From an uncultured Clostridia bacterium (lineage in GTDB: Bacteria > Bacillota > Clostridia > Lachnospirales > Anaerotignaceae), in the NCBI GenBank assembly GCA_944384265.1, contig CALWSR010000004.1, positions 1 through 64,000 on the forward strand: 64,000 bases of DNA, written 5' to 3'. Shown here one piece after another: positions 61,564 through 64,000 of this stretch. The position numbers and the translations under genes are program-made. How positions within the stretch are numbered: position 1 is the first letter of the stretch; each line of letters begins with the position of its first letter. The notes beneath the pieces are model-generated. The model saw only the letters and a program-made list of their open reading frames with translations. It had not been told where the DNA came from and searched no databases.

Positions 61564-64000
61564 GTGTATGCAAAAGTGATATTAAGCTTAAAAAATAAAG
61601 AGGTTGATAAAATGTTTGATTATGCTGTGCCAGAGCAAATGGAGCCTCTTTCTGTGGGTGTTCGTGTGATTGTACCCTTTGGAAAGGGAAACAAGCCAAC
61701 AGAAGGCTATGTTGTGGAAAAAATGGAAAAAACAGACATTCCCTTTGAAAAAATAAAATCCATATTAAATGTACTAGATGAAGGAAGTCCTATTTTTACA
61801 AAACAAATGCTTTTGCTGGCAAAGTGGATGCAAAAAAAATATATCTGCACACTCAGCCAATGTCTGCAAACCATGATGCCGGCCGGTATTAAAACAAAAA
61901 TACAATGGCAGATTTATTTAAAAAAAGAAGCGGAGGAAGGGGTTTTCCTTTCTTCTGTTGAAAAAAATCTTATTTCCTTTTTAAAACAAAGCCAAAAGCC
62001 TGTTTGGATTGCTGAGGCAGAGGAGGCACTGGGAGAAACGGTGCAAAGTGCCATACAATCCCTAAAGGAAAAAGACATCATAGGCCTTTTTCAAAAGGTA
62101 CAGCAAAAAAAATATGAAAAACAAGTCACCTATTTTGCATTGTCAGAGGATGATACCATTATCGCTCAGGCATGGGAAAAAGTAAAAAACAATCAACAGC
62201 TTTTGGGGCAAAAAAAATTGATGCAGTATTTGGCAGACGGAAAGCAAGCAACGGCACAGCAGATAAAGCAAGTGCTGCATTTGACAGATTCTCCCATCAA
62301 AACACTTTTGAAAAAGGGTGTTTTAAAGCAGATGAAAAAAGTGGAAAAAAGACAAATACTGCAAACAGATGTATTGAGAACAAATGCCTTTACCCCCACC
62401 ATACCCCAGCAAAGGGTGCTTTCTGCACTGGAGAGGATATTGGAGCAAAAACAAAAAAAGCCCATACTTTTGCATGGCATTACAGGCAGCGGCAAAACAG
62501 AAATTTATATGCAGATGATTGAAAAGGTTTTGCAAAAGGGCCAGCAGGCCATTGTGCTTGTGCCTGAAATTTCATTGACACCTCAAATTGTAGAAAGGTT
62601 TTTATCTCGTTTTGGCAATCGGGTTTCTGTCACTCATAGCAGGCTCAATTATGGGGAACGATATGACCAATGGAAAAAAGCAAGGGACAATGACATTTCT
62701 ATCATCATCGGCCCTCGTTCTGCACTGTTTATGCCTTTTCAAAATTTAGGCATGATTATCATAGATGAAGAGCATGAAAGCAGCTATCGCTCTGATATCA
62801 CACCAAAATATGACGCCAAGGAGGTGGCAGAGCAAATTAGCCGTATCACAGGCTGTATGCTGCTTTTGGGCAGTGCCACACCGGATTTGTCCAGCTATCA
62901 CAAGGCCAAAACGGGAGAATATACTCTTTTGGAGCTGAAACAAAGAACAAAGGGAAGCCATCTGCCCTGCGTTACCATTACAGATATGCGAAAGGAGCTG
63001 GAAGAGGGCAATCGCTCTGTGTTTGGTACAGAGCTGTTGCAGGCTATCAAAGAAAATATAGAAAAGAAAAGACAAACCATGCTTTTTTTAAACCGAAGAG
63101 GATATGCAACATTTGTATCATGCAGAAAATGCGGCCATGTGATGAAGTGCGATGCTTGCGATATCACATACACCTATCATGCCTCGGAGGAGGAGCTTGT
63201 ATGCCATTACTGCGGCAAAAGAATTGCAAACCCTACTGTTTGTCCTGTATGCGGTTCAAAATACATCAAATATTTTGGCGCAGGCACACAAAAAATAGAA
63301 AAAGAAACCAAAAGGCTTTTTCCCCAGGCCACTGTGCTGCGTATGGATTCGGATACTACCATGACAAAAAACAGCCATCAAAAAATATTGGAGCAGTTTG
63401 GACAGGGCAAAGCAGATATACTCATTGGCACACAAATGATTGCAAAGGGACATGACTTTGCCAATGTGACATTGGTAGGGATATTGGCGGCGGATTTGTC
63501 ACTGCATATGAGCAGCTACAGAGCCAGTGAAATCAGTTTTCAGCTGATTACACAGGCGGCAGGCAGAGCCGGAAGAGATGAGCTGCCGGGACAGGTTTTT
63601 ATACAAACCTACGACCCGGAGCATTACAGCATTGTTTTGGCGGCGAAGCAGGATTATGAAGCATTTTATAAACAAGAGATACAAATGAGAAAAATGATGG
63701 CTTATCCTCCCTTTTCCCACATTTTTGCAGTTTTGCTTTCTGCAAAGGAGGAAAAAGAGGTGATAGAAAGCGCTAGGTATTTGGCGGATATTATGCTATA
63801 TTATAATCGAAAGAAAAAATTGCAGATATTAGGGCCTACTCCTGCTGTGCTTTCAAAATTCCGGCAGGAATATCGCTGGAGAATACTCATAAAATGTGAG
63901 GAGGAGGAGGTACTGAGGCAATTTGTGGTATTTTGCTGTGAAAAGTGGAAAAAAGCAAAAAAATGGAATGTGGCATTGCATTTGACAATGAATCCCATTG
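61564..64000 (+). CDS. priA: Primosomal protein N' (replication restart helicase PriA), 3' end outside window
   Basis: PriA reloads the replisome at collapsed forks. The frame is open to the window end (about 812 codons). Visible are the 3'-DNA-binding domain (MFDYAVP, VGVRVIVPFGKG), the Walker A LLHGITGSGKTEIY, the DEEH box IIIDEEHESSY, the zinc-binding Cys cluster (CRKCGHVMKCDACD ... CHYCGKR ... CPVCGSK), and the helicase motifs GTQMIAKGHDF and QAAGRAGR. GTG 61564 gives the conserved MYAKV start; TTG 61561 is an alternative with the same RBS (AGGGAGG). Confidence 0.95.
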   Translation, partial: MYAKVILSLKNKEVDKMFDYAVPEQMEPLSVGVRVIVPFGKGNKPTEGYVVEKMEKTDIPFEKIKSILNVLDEGSPIFTKQMLLLAKWMQKKYICTLSQCLQTMMPAGIKTKIQWQIYLKKEAEEGVFLSSVEKNLISFLKQSQKPVWIAEAEEALGETVQSAIQSLKEKDIIGLFQKVQQKKYEKQVTYFALSEDDTIIAQAWEKVKNNQQLLGQKKLMQYLADGKQATAQQIKQVLHLTDSPIKTLLKKGVLKQMKKVEKRQILQTDVLRTNAFTPTIPQQRVLSALERILEQKQKKPILLHGITGSGKTEIYMQMIEKVLQKGQQAIVLVPEISLTPQIVERFLSRFGNRVSVTHSRLNYGERYDQWKKARDNDISIIIGPRSALFMPFQNLGMIIIDEEHESSYRSDITPKYDAKEVAEQISRITGCMLLLGSATPDLSSYHKAKTGEYTLLELKQRTKGSHLPCVTITDMRKELEEGNRSVFGTELLQAIKENIEKKRQTMLFLNRRGYATFVSCRKCGHVMKCDACDITYTYHASEEELVCHYCGKRIANPTVCPVCGSKYIKYFGAGTQKIEKETKRLFPQATVLRMDSDTTMTKNSHQKILEQFGQGKADILIGTQMIAKGHDFANVTLVGILAADLSLHMSSYRASEISFQLITQAAGRAGRDELPGQVFIQTYDPEHYSIVLAAKQDYEAFYKQEIQMRKMMAYPPFSHIFAVLLSAKEEKEVIESARYLADIMLYYNRKKKLQILGPTPAVLSKFRQEYRWRILIKCEEEEVLRQFVVFCCEKWKKAKKWNVALHLTMNPI

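Overview
The window comes from a low-GC, endospore-forming anaerobic member of the Clostridia. Gene order and gene types resemble Lachnospirales-like lineages; this is inference from content, since there is no 16S gene here. Sporulation and germination genes are spread over the whole window: a spoIID-type gene, gpr, spoIVA, spoIVB and spo0A. Standard Firmicutes clusters lie between them: sepF-yggT-ylmH-divIVA, lspA-rluD-pyrB-pyrC, smc-ftsY, ylxM-ffh-rpsP-khpA, rimM-trmD, and yicC-remA-gmk-rpoZ-priA. Starts are often TTG or GTG. Intergenic DNA is unusually plentiful and holds many decayed genes and repeats.

Layout. 1-1.5 kb is a graveyard of IS200-type transposase remnants plus a MITE-like element. 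1.5-4.5 kb carries an MBL-fold hydrolase, fba, a divergent LspA paralogue and a 6S RNA with its own promoter and a terminator. 4.9-10 kb carries an SLH/SpoIID lipoprotein and an ACT plus PFL (UPF0210) pair. 10-17.3 kb carries a broken GNAT gene, gpr, rpsT, small clostridial genes and a plsC-like acyltransferase. 17.6-20.2 kb carries a CDF metal exporter preceded by a convincing NiCo (czcD) riboswitch, and a TlpA-like lipoprotein cluster cut short next to a MITE. 20.4-27 kb carries spoIVA and the divergent HlyD-yggS-sepF-yggT-ylmH-divIVA cluster. 27-37 kb carries aroB-lspA-rluD-pyrB-pyrC-smc-ftsY. 37-38.7 kb holds three tandem, partly broken copies of an unknown membrane-anchored module. 39-47.3 kb carries a MATE pump, the SRP/ribosomal group, rimM-trmD, and DUF402-radC-pspC. 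47.8-56.7 kb carries spoIVB and spo0A, separated by a MATE pump, a two-component system, a small secreted protein and mtaD. 57-64 kb carries rqcH and the yicC-to-priA cluster; priA runs off the window.

The observations most worth a second look are these. (1) The syntenic pyrB-pyrC pair is intact as reading frames, but both proteins lack key catalytic residues, so they may be a retained pseudoenzyme complex or have a new function. (2) A ~200-250 bp interspersed repeat lies directly upstream of, and co-oriented with, several unrelated genes (the ACT/PFL pair, aroB, mtaD, a MATE gene). It ends in a conserved hairpin with possible alternative pairing, like a family of leader RNAs. (3) The NiCo riboswitch predicts the metal handled by the CDF exporter. 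(4) MITEs with IS6-like terminal repeats, and at least five IS200 relics. (5) A likely two-component operator, 11-bp-phased direct repeats, lies upstream of the small secreted protein. (6) The LspA paralogue has a catalytic Asp replaced by Glu, and Spo0A has an altered acidic pocket.
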